From Mixophyes australis (taxonomy: Eukaryota > Chordata > Amphibia > Anura > Limnodynastidae), in the NCBI GenBank assembly GCA_036250195.1, contig JAVHZZ010000002.1, positions 278,834,960 through 278,898,959 of the forward strand: a stretch of DNA of 64,000 nucleotides, written 5' to 3'. Below, piece after piece: positions 9,600 to 21,719 of the stretch. A model generated the notes under the pieces. That model had not been told where the DNA came from and did not search any database. It saw only the letters and a program-made list of their open reading frames with translations. The position numbers and the translations under genes were made by a program. Position 1 is the stretch's first letter; the number at the start of each line of letters is the position of its first letter.

Positions 9600-10900
9600 C
9601 TGCAAATAACATTGTTTGACTGTTGTACATCCTCCTAAGGCTTTAATCTCTTGTCTAGCCTCTACTCCGCAGCCTGCTCTTCCTGAGGCCTATGCCGAGT
9701 TTGTAGCTGTATTCAGCAAAGTTGCAGCCGAGTCCTTGCCTCCTCATCAACCCTGGGATTGCCCCACTGACCTCATATCCAACAAGTGCATTCCTAGGGG
9801 CAGAATTTTTCCCCTATCTTTCCCTGAGACTCAAACCATATCTGAAGATGTCTCTGAGAATCTTGAACGTGGTTTTATCCGCAAGTCTTCTTCACCGGCG
9901 GGTGCAGGGTTCTTTAATTGTAAAAAAAAAAAAATACGGTACCCTTGGACCCTGTATTGACTATAGGAAGCTGAATGCTTTTACGGTGAAAAACCGTTAC
10001 CCGTTACACCTCATATCAAAACTCTTTGATCCGTGGAGCACAGATTTTTACCAAACTAGATTTTAGTGGGGCCTATAACCTTATCCGCATTCGCCAAAAG
10101 GTGATGAGTGGAAAACCGCCTTTAATACAAGAGACGCGCATTATGAGTACCTCGTGATGCCTTTTGGGCTTTGTAATGCCCCTGCGGCTTTTCAAGAATT
10201 CATCAACAAAATCTTCAGAGATCTTTTGTATCTATCTGTAGTCGTCTACCTTGATGATATCTTGGTCTTTTCCCGGAACATCACCTCTCATCGAGATCAT
10301 GTCAAAAAAGTTCTATCTTGCCTCCGTACCAATCACCTAGATTCTGCAACTGTTACCGGCAATTCATTAAAAACTTCTCATCGTTGATCTCGCCCATCAC
10401 TTCACTTACCCGTAAAGGTGGACTAGCCAAAAACTGGCATCAAGAGGCAGTTTCGGCCTCCAAAGTTTTTAAGTAAGCTTTCGCCATCGCTCCTGTCTTG
10501 GGACAGCCTGACCAACTACAACTGTTCTTTCTAGAGGTTGATGCTTCCTCGGTGGGTGTGGCAGCAGTTCTCTCTCAGAAGAATTCTTTTGGCATTTTCT
10601 CTCCATGTGGCTTTCTCTCCAGGAAATTTTTACACAGTGAAGCCAACTATAGCATCGGGGACAAGTAGCTCCTGGCCATCAAGATTGCCTTAGGATGGAG
10701 AGCGCCTTGAAGCAGGTACCGCCATTCTTCTATCACAATATTCACAGATCATAAGAACCTCACCTATCTGGAATCTGCTCAGTGCCTTAACCCTCGTCAG
10801 GCCCTCTGGTCACTTTTTTTTCTAGATTCCAGTTGATCCTGATTTATCTTGCTGGGTCAAAAAATTCCAGGGCCGATACACTTTTCAGGTCTTTTGATCC
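9600..10900 (+). pseudogene. Gypsy reverse transcriptase and RNase H
   Basis: Reverse transcriptase motifs are in order: [33 protein letters not shown], then [16 protein letters not shown] and the catalytic [11 protein letters not shown] (about 10245-10272), which is intact. RNase H follows (EVDASSVGVAAVLSQK, about 10537-10580). A run of twelve A at 9921-9932 shifts the frame. Further frameshifts and stops break it near 10060-10080, 10385 and 10665. The protein is not functional. Confidence 0.9.
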
Positions 10901-10979
10901 TTCGAATTCTTGCCAGCCGGATGTTAGACCGATCATCAGTCCTCTGAAGATTCTTGCCTTGACTAAATCCTCCGTTTTA

Positions 10980-11925
10980 CACCCCCTGTTGGACGCTCTT
11001 TTGTGGAGACCCATCTCCGTCCCAGACTGTTGGCTTGGGCTCACGATTCCAGATTTGATGGTCATACTGGGGTTAAGAAGACCACTGCTCTTTTGTCCCG
11101 CAGCTATTGGTGGCCATCCTTGAGTGCTGACGTTCACAAGTATGTTGCAGCTTGCGAAGTATGTGCTCCTCACAAAACACCTAGGCATCCGCCTGCCGGG
11201 CTTCTTCTTCCGCTCCCGGTTCCAGACTCCCCTTGGGCAAGCATCAGCATGAATTTTATCACTGACCTCCCCAATAATCATGGCTTCAATACTATTTGGG
11301 TGGTAGTTGATCATTTCTCAAAATGGGTACATTTTGTCACTCTCAAAAAATTGCCATCTGCTGCTAATCTAGCCACTCTTTTCAATAAGAAGATTTTTCG
11401 GATCCACGGTTGCCCCGTTGATATCATCTCTGACAGAGGTGTACAATTCATTTTAAGATTCGGGAGATTCTTCTGCAACAATCTAGGAATTAAGCTAAAA
11501 TTATCCTCGGGATACCATCCCCAGACCAATGGTCAGACTGAGTGGGTCAACCAGGATTATCTACCTTGGGCAGAGTTTTCACATAATATCCATCAACATG
11601 AATCATCTGGAACATCTCCCATCTTTACCATCTTTGGCAGACATCCCATAAAGGTGGGAACCTTTTCAGAAGTTCCCAGTGCATCAGTACCTGCAGCTCA
11701 AGAGATGGTCAGTGACTTTTTCGAAGATTCGGAATCGGGTACGATTTAAACTCTTACAGCCCTTGGAACGGCATAAACACTTTGCTGATCGTCGTCGTAG
11801 GATGATTCCAGTTCTTCACGTTGGGGACAAGGTATGGCTGTCCACGTGTAATTTTAGACTCAAGCTACCTTCTATGGAATTCGCCCCTGATATATTGGTC
11901 CCTTCCGCATTTCTCATATTATAAA
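10980..11925 (+). pseudogene. Gypsy integrase
   Basis: The HHCC zinc-binding domain reads AHDSRFDGHTGVKK ... CEVCAPHK. The DDE core has FITDLP, IISDRGVQF and YHPQTNGQTE, so all three catalytic acidic residues are visible. The frame breaks near 11740 and resumes as RHKHFADRRRR and VGDKVWLST (C-terminal domain). The chromodomain expected afterwards is not recognisable. Confidence 0.9.
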
Positions 11926-11944
11926 TGTTCTTCGGTTTTGACTG

Positions 11945-12271
11945 GGCTTCCTGACTATACTCCTGTGTTTCGTTTTGGTACCTCGCTGCCCGGCTGGTTT
12001 GACTATTTGGCTTGACCTGACTTCCCTCTGGAACCTCCCTGTGTACTGCACAGCTCGCTTGGCTTTGACCTGGACTGCCTGAATACGCCTGCCTACTACT
12101 GTCGCTACACCAGTGACTGCCTTGGAGAACCGCGACCTACGTTCCACTTGCAACTAAGCCCAAACTCCCTTGCGGGGGTCCATGGTGAATACTGGGGGTA
12201 CATTAGACTCCGTGCCTCCCTGTTCAGTTGCGCTAATACTGGTTAGTGGCCATCTCTGCTATTCTGTGACA
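11945..12271 (+). mobile_element. Partial 3' LTR of the Gypsy element
   Basis: The sequence after pol contains CTCCGTGCCTCCCTGTTCAG and ends CTGCTATTCTGTGACA at 12271, an LTR-like 3' tip. The left limit of the LTR cannot be fixed, and a chromodomain-LTR deletion is likely. Confidence 0.5.
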
Positions 12272-13169
12272 TATGCTCTCCTCTTCACATCTTTCCTGCC
12301 ACAGGGATCATTAGGCGCAACAGTTGAGTCCAAGCAAGGGAAGCAGTAAGCAGCAGAAACATCGGGAGCTGTATAAAACGGTTAAAATGCTTATGCTTGA
12401 GAGCAATGGTGCTAGTTCCCCATGAGGAGTTGTCCATTGGACAAATGCTCCATGTTTCATGGGCAGTTATTTATAAGGAGATACTCCTTTACAAATGACT
12501 TAACACTGTTCTTCTGTCTTTACATCTTTTAATAAAACAGGCAATTTTGTAAGTGTATGGTTATGTTTCTGAACATGTTAATTTCATTGTGACAGATGCA
12601 CTTTAACACAATAATGTTGGGTTGTCTTTACACTCTGTGATTGGTTTAAGCTGCATTTCTTTTTTTAGTAGCTGCTTTTATTGCAGTTCTAAAGCTGTCT
12701 TCCTTTTATTACTCTGTGAATCTGTCACTATATATTTTCCACTTTCCTCAAGTCCATCTGACAATTGAAGGTGTATGTAGTAAAACATTTCCAAAAAGTA
12801 TTACTTTGCTCCCCTATTCCTGATGGATATTTATTATTGGGAGAGGTGCTGGCTTTCAACAGACACCATTTAATTTCTAAATGGCTATTAACAAGTTTAA
12901 GATCCCATTTATATACATTTTTTTTTATTAAATACTATGGTACATTTCTTTTGCTGCTGGGAATTGTACAGACAAGTTTGCCAACCTCTAAAGATATTTA
13001 CAGAATATTGCATACCTCGCAAAATTCCAATATTTGGAATCAGGATGGGGGCGTGGGCACATCATGGGGGGCATAACCATTTAATTATCATAACTCACAA
13101 ATGCCTTAAATTTGGAGAGTTGATACTGTCTTGTTCCAACTACACCTGGATACATACATATTGATATAC
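12272..13169. other. Unassigned intergenic sequence
   Basis: AT-rich sequence with no recognisable coding exon, RNA gene or repeat end. Confidence 0.5.
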
Positions 13170-13573
13170 AAGTTAACCCGTGCATGATTCTCATGCATTC
13201 TAGTCAAATCAAGCTACTTAAGGTGTTAAAAGGGTTCTTGTCATGCATTTGGGCCTAGCCCAGGCCTCCTCAGGGGAAGAGCGTTACTTCCCGACGCAAG
13301 CGCCCTTTTTTAACGTGGTTTTGTCCACATGTCACCACCTCATCATTTTTCTCCATCACCTCATCCTTCATCTTCATCGCCACATCCTTCATCGAGCTAC
13401 TTAAGGTGTTAAAAACTCCCCACTGTCACCCCCGGCAACCACCAACCACTCCCAACTGTCACTTCTCCTTCAAGAAATATATAGGTCAGTGTATAACTCT
13501 GCCCAGCAGGTGGCGCTGCAGCTTGGTTTTTTTTTTCCACACACGCCACTAGGCATTTATATAGTAGATTATT
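13170..13573. repeat. Unclassified interspersed repeat
   Basis: It contains a direct repeat of AGCTACTTAAGGTGTTAAAA (about 13203 and 13395) and CATCACCTCATCCTTCATC-type short repeats. It ends near TATATAGTAGATTATTT. It looks like a degenerate non-autonomous element, but no terminal signature was found. Confidence 0.3.
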
Positions 13574-13912
13574 TAGACGCCACAAACCACACTGATAATG
13601 TTGATCACTAACAGTAGTCTTCTGCACTTTCCTCACCAGCAAATACAAGTGTACAATTGCTATTCTGCTACCTTATATATCATGTGTTCCCCATACCTTC
13701 TTAGAGTATAAGCTAATTTGGGCAGGGCCATCTTTACCTTCTGTTTCATGTCATTGTATGTAATTTGTTGTCATGTCATGATCCCTTCTATGTACAGTGT
13801 TGTATAATATGTCATCGCTTTATAAATAAAAAGATAATAAAGTAAACACAAACTGTATTTATTTTCATGCTTTATTTGCTAAACCCTACACTTCACAAGA
13901 AAACTCTATTCT

Positions 13913-13943
13913 TATTATTAATAATAATAATAATAATAATAAT
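13913..13943 (+). repeat. (TAA)n microsatellite
   Basis: About ten copies of a trinucleotide ATA/TAA. The surrounding 13574-14019 shows no gene. Confidence 0.9.
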
Positions 13944-14027
13944 CATTTACAGCCATTCCCCGCATGTACATTGTGTACATACTCAGTTTAAAATGGGTGA
14001 TATGGCAAATTTCCGTACAGGGACAGG

Positions 14028-14255
14028 CAATGTTGGACTGGAGTATGAGCAGCCCTTCAAGGAAAGCATGGGCCCACATATTATAGCACCACAAGGGAGT
14101 GACAAGACAGTGGACGGTGTAACTAAAGCTTACCTAGCCAACCACCTCCTCCCCTTATATTATACCCATGTATGCAAAAGTTGGAAAGTGGGGTCCTCAA
14201 ACAGTGAGGCCAAAAAGGGACTTTTGTGGCATCCTTGTGGGCCAACCCAACACTG
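14028..14255. mobile_element. hAT-type MITE (228 bp)
   Basis: The terminal inverted repeats are CAATGTTGGACTGG and (reverse complement) CAGTGTTGGGTTGG. The flanking octamers GGGACAGG (14020-14027) and GGTTCAGG (14256-14263) agree at six of eight positions, consistent with a decayed 8-bp hAT duplication. The open frame across it is not a gene. Confidence 0.6.
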
Positions 14256-14263
14256 GGTTCAGG

Positions 14264-14755
14264 CCCATTATAAGGCATAATGATGTATTAGAGAGAATCA
14301 GTATTCGGAGAACATCAATTTTTTTTTTTGTTGCCCTTGTCTGGATGTAAGGCTTCTGCATATGTTTGATCATTTCATCCGAGGGTTGCCACCTGGCTGA
14401 TATTTCAATGTTTGATGATAAAAGTTACACTTGATGCTATTGTAATAAATAGGGCATACAGATATGAGGAATGGTAGTGAGGTAGATGTAGACTTCACTG
14501 CTGTTTTTTTTTTTAAAAAAAAAAAAAAATACATCTGGGTTTGTCCAATGTGCATTAAGAACTTAGAAAAACTTAGAAATAAGCATACAAGGTTAAACTT
14601 ATTTTATTAGAAGCTATCCCAATTACAATTTGTCACGTTCTATGTCTGCCTCTGGAATCATAGCTAAACAAAAAGCTAGAGAGATGCAGACTACCTGAAC
14701 TGAAAGCCTTTATGTTTTCAAAAGTTTGTGTGTATGCTTCTTGTTTCTTCTTTTC

Positions 14756-14821
<66 letters not shown>

Positions 14822-15390
14822 ACTATATGTCATTTGCAACAAATTTTTACTAAAACTCTATGAGGAGCCTCTACGTTAGGAGCATTCACATTAAAAAAAA
14901 AAAAAAAAATGGCTCACAGAATTTGCAATCTTTGTTTATTCCCTTGTATCAGCCGTCATATGTCCCCAGAGCACCTATAATTCCTCCCACTTAATATATC
15001 CCCGCTGGGGATATATCCCACAGACAGCATGACAAGCTGAAGATTGCATGTACATGAAGACACTTTATTTTCATTACGCACTCCACATATGTAGACAGCA
15101 TTGTGTCACTTCGCCCCAAACTGCTCATAGCTCTGTAAACTCATCTTGGGATATGATTGGGATTCCCTTGCTGATCCGGCATTGTCTGTCTGTCTGTTTA
15201 TCTATTTCTATACATTAAATAATTAATAAAATGTTTCAAGTTACACTCATATCCATAATATGTCATCATTATCTGGAACCAATGTAGATTTTGATCAAGG
15301 GTAAAATTTAATTTTTAATCCCACAAATCCAGCTACATAACATTACTTTTTACATTGTACTTCTGCATGTGTATTTATGTTTAAATGGGT
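14264..15390. other. Unassigned AT-rich sequence
   Basis: Contains the (TA)n tract and several poly-A/poly-T runs. No gene was recognised. Confidence 0.5.
14757..14818 (+). repeat. (TA)n microsatellite, ~30 copies
   Basis: Uninterrupted TA dinucleotides. A perfect cruciform-forming tract and likely length-variable. Confidence 0.97.
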
Positions 15391-15399
15391 GTAGTACCT

Positions 15400-17566
15400 A
15401 TTAATGATACTGACTACCTCGACATTGACTACGGCGACATGAGGATTCTGAAGAGCTACTACCCAGACCTGAAACAAAAACAATTTGCCATGATCCAGAT
15501 GACTTCATGTGACGATCCAATGTCTTGTCGACTGTGGAAAATGATATCAGGTGAAAATGCGACTACTCTTAAAGCCGGTTGTCGTGAACATAGAGAGCTT
15601 GCAGTCATTTATAAGGGATAAATCATAACTGCAGTGTAAATAGGTTCTCTCAAATAAATCCATGGATCAATTGAGCTGGTAAAGTGTGAAGACAGAGAGT
15701 CTCATGTAAATGTATTTACTGGCTTTGCACATCCCAGCGTGAGAAGATAACCATGTCACCTGTAGCCGCTTCAAAGATCTCTTGCTGTTAGTCTTGGACA
15801 CTTGAATAGACTTGGTGGGGCCGATCACAGCTGGAGATTCTTGTAGGCAGCATGTGAAAGCCTATACAGGTATATAAAAATATGACCTTCAAAGGAAAAT
15901 TTTGTCATAGTTCATACTTTGGGAAATCTGGGTGGCACTCCATACTGAGTAGCAGAAATCACACCAGGGTTGTGAAGGACAGTTTACGGGTGGTATCCAT
16001 GAACAGCTAAAATCCCATATCTTTGGAAAAGGTATGTCACATTGTCATAATTCCATCATGTTTAGTATTTAAATGTGCGGGGGATTATGACTGGTTTATT
16101 GAAGGGGGAGTTATGTCTCTGGGATATATCTATGAAAAGCTGAGACAGGTCAAAACTTAGGAATAGTTTTGAACAGGCCTTAAGTGACACCCAGGGGGCA
16201 TCCCCGCCCCCTATTAGCATTAAACACTGCCCCTGTGAAGACCATCCCATTTCATTTTGCTTAAAAAACCTGTGTTGGGAAGACACAAGGGTCAGACTTT
16301 TTGAGAAATCAATTCACATTGATAAGCTGTCCATCTTCCAAGCCAAATATCCCTTGGCCAGAATGCAATTCATGTAAGTGCGAATCTGAATGTAACCCCT
16401 TTTATTTTAAACTGCTTTGCTTGTTATGTCAATCTATTGTGATTCATTATTTTTTTATCTGTATGCCCTGTATTTTTGTATATTAAATCTATAATTTAAT
16501 ATGTTGCGTCCTCTAACGAATCCATCAGCCTGTTAGAAGAGAAAGCTCGACCAATTTAACCCTTAGAATGCCATTGTGTGATTTGTTGATACATTTGATT
16601 AACAAGCTGTGTATGCTTCCATTTACATTTGTGTAACAGTATGGAGGTGTGAAGAGTTAACCCTGTGCTTGCTGGTGTGGGTCTTTCTAGTCTGTGGATA
16701 GCTAGAAGCCTGTGTGCCAGTGTGGGACAGTATATTGGGGTCCTATGGCCCGTATTCAATAGGTGGTGGCAAACCTGAAGTGTCTGGGGGTGTGCGAGCG
16801 CTGTCTTTGTGGGCGATTCCGTAGGTCTATAACCTGTGTGATAGGTAGAGACTGCAGGCTGAAATCGTGTGTGACCTCATACAGCGAACACCCCAAAGTC
16901 ACGGCAGCTGGGAGCGTGTTCGTGACACCGGTGGTAATCATTTTCCTGATTACCACAAACCCGACAAGCAGGATCCATACAATGAAAATCCAAATGGCAA
17001 AAATAACAACTGGAATATAAAGACTTACCTAAAAACCAAATCTGCACATTTCCGATCCATGCATGTTGACAGCAACTCATTCAGAATAAACAGCTTTCCG
17101 ACACTTGAGTTTCACGTCAGTTAACACAACCTGCGGGGTTCCGATATTGCCACTTTAAATTAACATTTTTCTAGGTCGCACTGTTAAGTGACATGAAACT
17201 CAACTGCTGGAAAGCTGTGTATTCGGAATGAGTTGCTGTCAGCAAGCATTGGTCAGAAATGTGCAGATTTGGTTTTTAGGTAAGTCTGTTTATATTCCCG
17301 ACCTTTTTTTGCCAATTGGATCTTCCTTGTAGGGGTCCTGCTTGTTGGGTTTGTGGTACTCGGGAAAACGTACCCAACCCCTTAAAGCGGCAATGGACGA
17401 ACCCGGCTTTCACGTGATATCATTTTTCCACAGTCGACAAGACATCGGGTAAGTCACATGAAGTCATCTTGATCATGGTAAGTCGTTTTTTTTTCAGGTT
17501 GGGGTAGTAGTTCTTCAGAATCCCCATGTCGTCGTAGTCAATATTGTTAAACTGACTACCACTGGT
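15400..17566. mobile_element. Large foldback element with coding-like arms
   Basis: The outer arms 15400-15560 and 17405-17566 are inverted copies at about 85 percent identity by eye (blocks ATTGACTACG, GACATG, GATGACTTCATGTGAC, GTCGACTGTGGAAAA). The inner arms 16905-17128 and 17177-17395 pair likewise (ACCACAAACCC, GACTTACCTAAAAACCAAAT, GTGCAGATTTGG on the right). On the left, arm segments are separated by about 1.35 kb (15600-16900) that has no partner on the right, so a later insertion or a right-hand deletion is inferred. A 78-codon frame in the left arm (acidic, DTDYLDIDYGDMRILKSYYP) is preserved in part in the right arm. No known protein was recognised. Confidence 0.65.
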
Positions 17567-17659
17567 TTATATATACCTGTTCAACTGTTTACATATGGTT
17601 ATAGAAATATAAACATTTTATAATGTAGATGGATTTTCAGAGTGGGAGCTGCATCTGAT

Positions 17660-17984
17660 AATTAGGGATGTGCACCAGCGACTTTTGGTGTCTCGTGTTT
17701 TGTGTTTTGGATTCGGATTTTCGTGATGTTTTGGGTTCGGATTTGTTTCGCAAAACACCTGCCGAAAGATTTTGGTTCGGATTTAAGGTTTTGGATTCGG
17801 ATTTTTTTTGAAAAAAGCATAAAAAGTTCAAAAATCAAGTTTTTGGGCTTATTTTCACTCCTACGCTATTATTAACCTAAATAACATTCAATAACAAGCA
17901 TTTCCACTAATTTACAGTGTATTCTGAACACCTCACAATATAGTTATTAGTCCAAAACGTTGCAACGAGGTATCTTTCTGGACT
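17660..17984 (+). repeat. GGGATGTGCACCAGCGACTT-type interspersed repeat
   Basis: It begins GGGATGTGCACCAGCGAC, followed by iterated TTTTGGATTCGGATT motifs, and runs into the satellite. It appears to be the left part of an anuran repeat whose inner region carries the tandem array. Class is uncertain. Confidence 0.5.
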
Positions 17985-18897
17985 GCGTAGTGGAGTGGTC
18001 CCCACAATATAATAAGAAAACCATCAACTGGTCTTAATTGCACCAAAAAATGTACCTGGACTGCGTAGAGGAGTGGTCACCACAATATAATTTAAAAACC
18101 CTGAACTTGTATGAGTCGCACCAAAAAATGTATCTGGACTGCGTAGAGGAGTGGTCACCACAATATAATAAGAAAACCATCAACTGGTCTGAATCGCACC
18201 AAAAAATGTACCTGGACTGCGTAGAGGAGTGGGTCACCACAATATAAATTAAAAACCCTGAACTTGTATGAATCGCACCAATAAATGTATCTGGACTGCG
18301 TAGAGGAGTGGTCACCACAATATATATAATAAGAAAACCATCAACTGGTCTGAATCGCACCAAAAAATGTACCTGGACTGCGTAGAGGAGTGGTCACCAC
18401 TATATAAATTAAAAACCCTGAACTTGTATGAATCGCACCAATAAATGTATCTGGACTGCGTAGAGGAGTGGTCACCACAATATAATAAGAAAACCATCAA
18501 CTGGTCTGAATTGCACCAAAAAATGTACCTGGACTGCGTAGAGGAGTGGGTCACCACAATATAAATTAAAAACCCTGAACTTGTATGAATCGCACCAATA
18601 AATGTATCTGGACTGCGTAGAGGAGTGGTCACCACAATATATATAATAAGAAAACCATCAACTGGTCTGAATCGCACCAAAAAATGTACCTGGACTGCGT
18701 ACAGGAGTGGTCACCACTATATAAATTAAAAACCCTGAACTTGTATGAATCGCACCAATAAATGTATCTGGACTGCGTAGAGGAGTGGTCACCACAATAT
18801 ATATAATAAGAAAACCATCAACTGGTATGAATCGCACCGAATAATGTAACTGGACTGCGTAGAGGAGTGGGTCACCACAATATAAATTAAAAACCCC
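17985..18897 (+). repeat. Dimeric satellite, ~78-bp units in ~156-bp higher-order repeat
   Basis: About twelve units share CTGGACTGCGTAGAGGAGTG and GTCACCACAATATA. They alternate strictly between type A (AAGAAAACCATCAACTGGTC, CACCAAAAAATGTAC) and type B (TTAAAAACCCTGAACTTGTA, CACCAATAAATGTAT), giving six dimers. Open frames on both strands are products of the repeat. Confidence 0.95.
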
Positions 18898-19890
18898 GAC
18901 GTACGTTTCGCCGTGATCGGCTTAGTCATAGTTGCGTGACGTCACACACCCGGAAGAGTGAAGCCGGTCAGCGGAGTTAGCCGCGATCGTGTCACACTCT
19001 ATCTAATGTTATAATTAATTTTGAACTTAGTAGTGCGCTTTGTTTAGGGTTTTAACACCAGGGCAATATTGTCTGACAAACAGGAGGAGATTTGAGGTTC
19101 CTTAATATCGCTAGCCAGATCTTTACTATCAGTATGATTATAGGCAGAATTGACTCAATTCCTAATACAGCAGATATGTGTTAGAAGGAAATCCTCTGTG
19201 GTTATGACTTAGTTAACCCCTCTCTTTCACACATTGTATGAGAGGGTGCTGGGTTAGAGTACCAATCCTGATTTTTTGGAACTATATATACATTTACTTA
19301 AGTTCCTTTGTATGTCTATGTCAGACCACTATACCTGAGTGGTTTTGACAATTATAACCCCTACAAGTGCATTCTTACACTACAGTTATTCAATTCAGAG
19401 TGGACACACTTGCTGGCTATATGTGACACACTATGTATCGATGAATATAGGAAATATATTTGAATCCCAATAAACCGTGTTATATTGAATCTCATTGATA
19501 CTATGTCCATAATTATAGGTATTATTCCCAGTTAATTACAAGTGTCACAATTTTGTGACCACCGGCTTCCCGGAAGGGTATTTTTAACCATTTCTATCAC
19601 TTATCTTTATTTTTCATCACCTCTTTATTTTAATATTCGCCGACTGTGATGTTATCTGGTATATCTAATTTTAAAAATTTTTTCAATAAAACTTGTTTTT
19701 AAATATTTTTCAAGGGACTGGAGTGCCTCAGTTAACAATCTCTCTCAGGTGATTCTTTTCACCATTTTTCTCTTGATAGTAACCTCGGTTGTGAGAGCAC
19801 CCCCTCATTTTGTATTTCCTATATAATTATAAATAACTTTTAGGTACAAATGATGAGGAAGTCCTAACCTTAGAGCGAGATGGATTTGCT
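18898..19890. other. Sequence after the satellite, unassigned
   Basis: It starts with a CpG-rich phrase (CGACGTACGTTTCGCCGTGA) that may be the right flank of the satellite-bearing element. The rest is AT-rich without a recognisable gene. Confidence 0.4.
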
Positions 19891-20560
19891 TTTTTCTATG
19901 ATACCCTGGATGTTGGCAAGTGTTTTTATTTATTGCCAGTAAATTTATTTTTAAAACGGGTGTGTGTGTTTTATTTACATTTTGTCTTGCTGCACTGCAG
20001 GTCTAAGCGGCCTCAAGTGCCAGCATACCCTGGCAGCCATGGGTATGCTAGTGCTTGTAATACTACAAGCACAAGCATGCACAAACAGTTAATGGCAGCC
20101 TGGGCTTGCTGGAACCTGAAGTACAAAATGGTTTATTATTACTGTTCATTTTATTAATTTTATTACTCCACACCCACCAGCCCAGGGGTGTGGGAAGAGT
20201 CCTAGTGGTTGCAGCACAGGACTGGGCACCCCCTAGGGGAAAGGTCCGCCTTTTATTTTTGGCGGACCCCCATCTCCCTAGGGAATTCAGCCCCTTGCTT
20301 ACCAGCCTAGTGCTTGTAGTGGTAAAATCGGGGGGACCCAACAATTTTGCTACTACCAGCCTAAGGTTGCATCACTAGGGTTGGTGAAGCAGTTTAGTCG
20401 GTGGAGGGGAGCACACCATTTGTTAATGTGCCAATGGTAGTGCCGGTGGTTTTCTTTCTTTATTTTTAATGTAGTGCCGGCCCGAAATTCTGATTGTCGA
20501 CACTATGGTCTAAACATTCGGAATGTCAACATTTTCATTGTCACTATTTCCACTACATCC
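19891..20560. other. Possible non-autonomous DNA element, unclassified
   Basis: G/C-rich compared with its flanks. It has short inverted blocks such as CTAGTGCTTGTA and TACTACAAGCAC and the phrase GGTCCGCC...GGCGGACC (20246-20268). No terminal signature is certain and no protein was recognised. Confidence 0.3.
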
Positions 20561-21719
20561 CCTGTCTCACGCTCACATACTAAAACTGGTAGTATGTACA
20601 TTTTGAAACATGAAGAAAAACATGTTTTTGTCTTGAACTTGTCTCTCAAGAAAACGTGATACACTTAAGCTTTGGCATATGCTTTGTTTGTGTTGTTTGT
20701 AAATTGCTTTGTTTGTAATGTCTAAGTAGTCCTGGTCAAATGTCAATGTTTATCAGGAACAAGAAGCAGTGTGTACTTCTGTAACACACATTGAGAGAGC
20801 TTATCAAATTCAGTTTGTTTGTATGAGTTGTGCATAGTTGCTGTGTTATGGGTCACATACATGTAGACTGAGCTAAACTCAGGACCATTTCTGGCCAAGT
20901 GGAAGTCTGAGACTTCGATACAGACTATCCATATATATTAAAATAAACATTGAGTACAAGAAATAGGCAATAGGGTATTAGTGTATAATTGTTCCAAAAG
21001 AGACATATCAACATGGCAACAGGTCCATCTAGTCTGCTGAATTCCAAAGTTATATTAGGACACACTAAGGTTCATTTACAAATGCAGAGGTACAAGGCAA
21101 ATTGTTTTCTGCCTACTTTGAATGAAGTCATGCTCCTATCCTTTTTTAACCTTATGATGATGGAACTGACTGAATATGGTTTGAAAAGATTCTGGTGCAT
21201 TCTAATGAACAATGTCCATATTATAAAGTGTTCTTGATTTAGTGGACTCTGGAGATCATTTTAATCACACAGACGGCTTTTTAAGCAATAATTTTCAATT
21301 ACGTGCCTTTTGCACCACGAAGACGCATTTTATAGGGGAAGAACATTAATATGCCTAGGTAATCATAGGTATGTAAAAACTTAAAATTGACACTTGAAAT
21401 ATAGGTAACAGTGGTGTCCTCATACTGATGTGTTAATTAAGACTGGAGTGCCAAACAAACAGGAGATTAAAAGAAACAAAAACTTCATATTACTTGAAAG
21501 ACATATACACCGTTGTGGACATTTGTTTCCCTAACTATACCTAATCAACATTTAACCTAAAAAATAAGTTAGACATAATGTTCTATTAAAGTAATTATAT
21601 CGTTTTTAAATAAGCATTGCATAGGCGATTGTATTGTGTTTCTAACGCACAAAGTGATTTATTTTAGCAGATGTAAATAGTCAACAATTCAATACATTAT
21701 TATATTATGATACAGTACA
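20561..21719. other. Unassigned AT-rich sequence
   Basis: No host exon was recognised. AACAGGTCCATCTAGTCTGCT at 21015-21035 resembles the 3' end of CR1-type LINEs in antisense, too short to be sure. Confidence 0.4.

Larger units (their letters stand above)
3059..12271 (+). mobile_element. Decayed Ty3/Gypsy retrotransposon with nested insertions
   Basis: Gag, zinc knuckle, aspartic protease, reverse transcriptase, RNase H and integrase occur in Ty3/Gypsy order on the plus strand, in pieces separated by stops and frameshifts. The 5' LTR and the N-terminus of gag are missing. The gag reading resumes across a 1938-bp solo LTR (3178-5115) and a 3719-bp Harbinger element (5242-8960) once the target duplications are removed. 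The 3' end is a piece of LTR ending CTGTGACA at 12271. None of the proteins is intact, so the copy is dead. Class assignment rests on the pol order and motifs. No family name is claimed. Confidence 0.93.

Noticed and set aside
13867..14280. 137-residue open frame
   Set aside because: It spans a (TAA)n tract and a hAT MITE with no protein family match by eye.
14757..14818. (TA)n as a biologically special element
   Set aside because: Plain dinucleotide microsatellites are common in frog genomes. Listed only as a repeat.
18034..18680. Repetitive open frames of 109-122 residues on the minus strand
   Set aside because: They are translations of the dimeric satellite with a repeat length near a multiple of three.
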